This document shows, piece after piece, positions 38,160-41,607 of a DNA stretch of 41,607 bases (within the stretch, counting starts at the first letter, position 1; each line of letters starts with the position of its first letter). The notes under the pieces are model-generated. The model saw only the letters and a list, made by a program, of their open reading frames with translations. It had not been told where the DNA came from and made no database searches. Position numbers and translations under genes: made by a program. The stretch is from Mnemiopsis leidyi (Eukaryota; Ctenophora; Tentaculata; Lobata; Bolinopsidae): contig JH153095.1 in NCBI GenBank assembly GCA_000226015.1, positions 93,493 to 135,099 of the forward strand, read 5' to 3'.

Positions 38160-39990
38160 GGTGTCGCAAATTACCATGTTCATATCCCGCTGTAGCGTTA
38201 AGTCTGTAGGGTAGTCGTTTTATTAATTTGCCGTATTTGCACAAGCAGTCAACTTAAACACTTCCTCTTTTTAAATCTAAATAGCTCGAGACCAGTGTCA
38301 AGTTTCGACTTTTACAATTAGTCATGTATGACATCTATCGGTAATCAATTCGACATAGATATAAGATTAAGTGATTTTGTCGGGGAGCATGAAGGGATCG
38401 TGTCATGTCGTGAAGTTGGCGGTCTACAGCCCACCAGACTATAGAAATCCTCTTGATCGTTAAGTGAATGTCATGCCAGCGTGTCATTCTGAGAAACAAA
38501 CAAGCCTCGGTTTGGTGATGGCTCTCAAGTATGCTGCTATAACAGCTTGACATTGAGCAGTTCAAAAGTAGCAATTTAGTCAGGTGCAGTTAGTCGGGTG
38601 GTTAGCAATGTCGTAATCTAAATGGTTTAGGGGTATCGAGCTACTCTCAACTATATATAGGGTTCAAGGTGCAGATGTCCACGATGCGAGTGGGATCTGA
38701 CTAGACATCTCTTAATCCCATTCCCCTAAAAATACAACTTTTTTAGTCGAACCCGGTCACTTAAATAAATTCTTACTTCAATCACGTGCATCATATTTTC
38801 TTAAGATGTGTCGGTAGGAAAGCGAGCAGGACAAATTACAATATTTGCCCTGTGCTACTTGCACCTTGGACCTTTTTTGAGGTGACGGGTTCTAAACAGT
38901 TAAGCAACATGAAATACGCTCGGTTAATTAGGTCTCAGGTGGGCGCTAGATTTCCATCTCTTCAATTCTAAAACGGTTAATTTGATATTATCACAGAGCA
39001 GAGAAAATATTGGCCGTAAAACTGGAAAAATGTCGTTTTAACTTGTGTCATGATACCGGCTTTAGATGTGACTGGTTTTTGGTTTAGAGAACTCACAATC
39101 AGCCGTAAAATTCTAGCTATCATAAACAACATATTGGGGTAATTTCGACGGCGCAGTTAATATAGTTTGACTAGGCCTAGTTTTGGCTTAAATTTGGGTG
39201 GATTTAATTTACCAGCATTTACTTACGTTAAACTTAGCTCGCGGTAATACCCGACCCACGCAGCTATTGCTTTTCTGCGATCGCTATAATGTTACCTGAT
39301 AACTATATCATCTAGTCAAATTTAACTGTAACCTATACTTCACACTAAAAATGAAATCAGTTGCAGCCGACCGCGATTAATTGCATTGATTTAAATAATT
39401 GTACGATTCAAGAAGCCAATTGCAAAAGCTGGTTTTATCGGCCAATAATTGTTAAATTCGCGTTTCGTCATTTCGTGTCACGTATGGTAATCTTCTAGTA
39501 CTACCGTGTTAAAAGACTGAAAGTGACATAAGAAATATTATTTTAGAATAAACTACTGGGCCATAGTAAAACTCAATAAACTTTAAACCAGACTCGTAGA
39601 TAAGTCAAATAACAATTTAATAAGAAATTCAAATATACATTGTACTTCGAAGTAATACTTCGGAGTAATAATAGTACGCCTAGCTTAATGGTAATAATCT
39701 TGCGAATATATACTTATAAGGTGGAATAACTTAAGTGCGCGCGAAGTGTGACGCCGGACACACATCTACCTACCTGCCTACCCAGTACCCATCTACCACC
39801 ACCTAATCCGACCTCCTAATTAATACTACATTTACTTATTTTCCTACTTTGCTTTTTTGCCTCGGACAAGAGGCATGAGAGATGGAAAAAATATGTACTT
39901 AAGATGAGGCTGTCCACAAATCAAAAATTACGCCAAAGTCTCTATAGATGATGACTTTAAGTTCACCGTTACCAATAAGAGACACCCGTG
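38160..39990. other. Upstream of SLC7, no gene recognised
   Basis: AT-rich. Probably contains the SLC7 promoter. Short ORFs only, none with family resemblance. Confidence 0.55.
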
Positions 39991-39998
39991 CCATGCTC

Positions 39999-40083
39999 AA
40001 GTAGTCAAGTAAATAGAATGAAATCTAAGTAGTCAAGTAAATAGAATGAAATCTAAGTAGTCAAGTAAATAGAATGAAATCTA
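39999..40083. repeat. 28-bp tandem repeat, three copies
   Basis: aagtagtcaagtaaatagaa followed by tgaaatct repeated at 39999, 40027 and 40055. Confidence 0.95.
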
Positions 40084-41289
40084 AGGGAGCTAAAGAAGTT
40101 TACCTTCGTCAACGAAGTAAGACTACTGCCAGCAACTAGCAAGTACAAACCACAATGACCTGCCTAATCAGAATCAGAATCCTGTTGTTTTCAACAACAT
40201 CAAATAGCTGGAACAAACTGACGCTTCAGAACATTGCATCAAGAACAAAACTTGTGAAGATGTCCTAACAAAAAGTAATCGGACTCTAATACTTTTCTGT
40301 GGATCAAACAATGCTTCCAGTTCCATCTCGAATAATACAGGACTTCTGAACTTACTAGTGCAACATAAGTCAACAAAGAGATAGTTGCGCAAACTCCATC
40401 ATCAGAAAATATTGGTTTATACACGATCAGTGTTTCGCAAGTCCAAACTTTGCCGGACAATACATGCGATGCTTAACGTGAGCCCGGCTGACAAAAGACG
40501 TGGCAAGATCGGATACAACAGTAGGTGGAGCATTACCTTTCACCAACACTTTTTATTAATGTAGATGTACATTGTGTAGATGTAGAGGGGAACAAAGCCT
40601 CCCTAATGTTTATGTGTGTTGGCTGATAAAAGCTTTGCTAGTCGACATTAAGCGTCCTAAAAGGGCGATGTAAGCTGGGCATAGTCTCGTAAAAAGGGGC
40701 CAAAAGCCTCTCTTCAACTTCAAGACTTGATATTGCATCACAAGTATTTATAGAAACACCACATCAAGTACTAATAAATGCGCAAGGCCGCATGAGCAGA
40801 GAACACTAGAATATAAGAAGTATTGAGTATATTACATATCAAAAGGTCCTCGCGTTTGTACACCGCTGTGAATGTACATCGTAGTACAATAGCTGGCAAC
40901 AATGGTTGCTAGCACTTCTCATCCGGCCCTGGCTTGTTACTCAAACGGTTAGAATTTCTTTCATTCTTCTCCCACTTGATGGCCGTTATACTATGAACCA
41001 TCAACTGTTTGAGCTTCCAGGAGGGTTACTACAAAGAGATGTGATGTAATTTTTACCGGATCCAGACCCGAATGTTATTGATTTTCGAGGGCGTTATAAA
41101 ACTTTATTCCACCAAACAAAACGTGACTACCAGTGCCCGCAGTTATTGTTGAATGGAAACATTATTCCATTTAAAAAATTCTGCTTAAGTGAAACTTTAA
41201 AGCCCTAGGCCCTAGCCTGCAAGAATCTTTTTTTGAAATGCACAGAGATCCGTAATATTGCTAGTTCGCGACGGCGAGACTCTGTAGTC
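40084..41289. other. Non-coding stretch
   Basis: Two overlapping minus-strand ORFs of about 72 codons (40174-40460) have no recognisable similarity. No further MED12 exon found. Confidence 0.5.
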
Positions 41290-41503
41290 CATATTGTAGA
41301 AATAATGGATATAGCTAAAGGTTGCATATTGTAGAAATGATGGATATAGCTAAAGGTTGCATATTGTAGAAATAATGGATATAGCTAAAGGTTGCATATT
41401 ATAGAAATAATGGATATAGCTAAAGGTTGCATATTGTAGAAATGATGGATATAGCTAAAGGTTGCATATTGTAGAAATAATGGATATAGCTAAAGGTTGC
41501 ATG
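41290..41503. repeat. 35-bp tandem repeat, six copies
   Basis: Unit catattgtagaaataatgg followed by atatagctaaaggttg with period 35. Copies differ at single positions (aataatgg versus aatgatgg; one atatt-a-tag). Confidence 0.96.
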
Positions 41504-41607
41504 GTGTGTAAAATAGGGACTTCTTCGTCAGCTTTATGATGAATAGGACTAATAGAGTTGTCACGTACATCTTGTAACAAGTGAAACGCGAAATTACCGT
41601 AATATTT

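Overview
This is eukaryotic, almost certainly metazoan, genomic DNA. It is AT-rich, with short U2-type introns (GT-AG plus two probable GC-AG), many micro- and minisatellites and small transposon remnants. I see no bacterial or viral gene organisation. An early-branching animal such as a ctenophore or cnidarian would fit the compact genes, antisense genes inside introns, divergent class A GPCR and possible spliced-leader acceptors. That placement is inference.

Layout, left to right. (1) 1-1068: a CA microsatellite followed by a broken 5' copy of YIPF5, ended by a 75-bp inverted-repeat element with a target-site duplication. (2) 1069-4900: non-coding, with one tRNA-like inverted-repeat element. 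(3) 4930-6289: a second CA microsatellite and an intact, intronless YIPF5 (Golgi/ER Yip1-family protein) with a long Q/S/Y-rich N-terminus. (4) 6899-34859: a large multi-exon gene on the plus strand that I recognise as MED12, the Mediator kinase-module subunit. I place 24 exons with consistent phases plus one uncertain exon; the gene runs past the last exon seen, and its 3' third (PQL region and glutamine-rich tail) is not found in the window. (5) Inside the largest MED12 intron: a 456-bp assembly gap next to a retroelement fragment, an intronless class A GPCR on the minus strand (19670-20806), a LINE remnant, a second inverted-repeat element and several minisatellites. A hAT-like non-autonomous transposon with 8-bp TSDs (30072-30738) lies in a later MED12 intron. 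(6) 35421-38080, minus strand: a complete five-exon cationic amino acid transporter (SLC7 CAT family, about 575 aa). (7) 38160-41607: non-coding, with two short tandem arrays.

The most unusual signal is that tandem duplications repeatedly sit on 3' splice sites. A 43-bp minisatellite (8 units) before MED12 exon 12 carries copies of the acceptor and the exon's LCEWAV codons. A 31-bp minisatellite before exon 21 carries nine acceptor copies. Smaller duplications of the polypyrimidine-AG sequence occur before MED12 exons 1 and 10 and just before the SLC7 start codon. The genes do not form an operon. YIPF5 acts in ER-Golgi traffic, MED12 in transcription, the GPCR in signalling and SLC7 in amino acid uptake; nested location rather than shared function links them.
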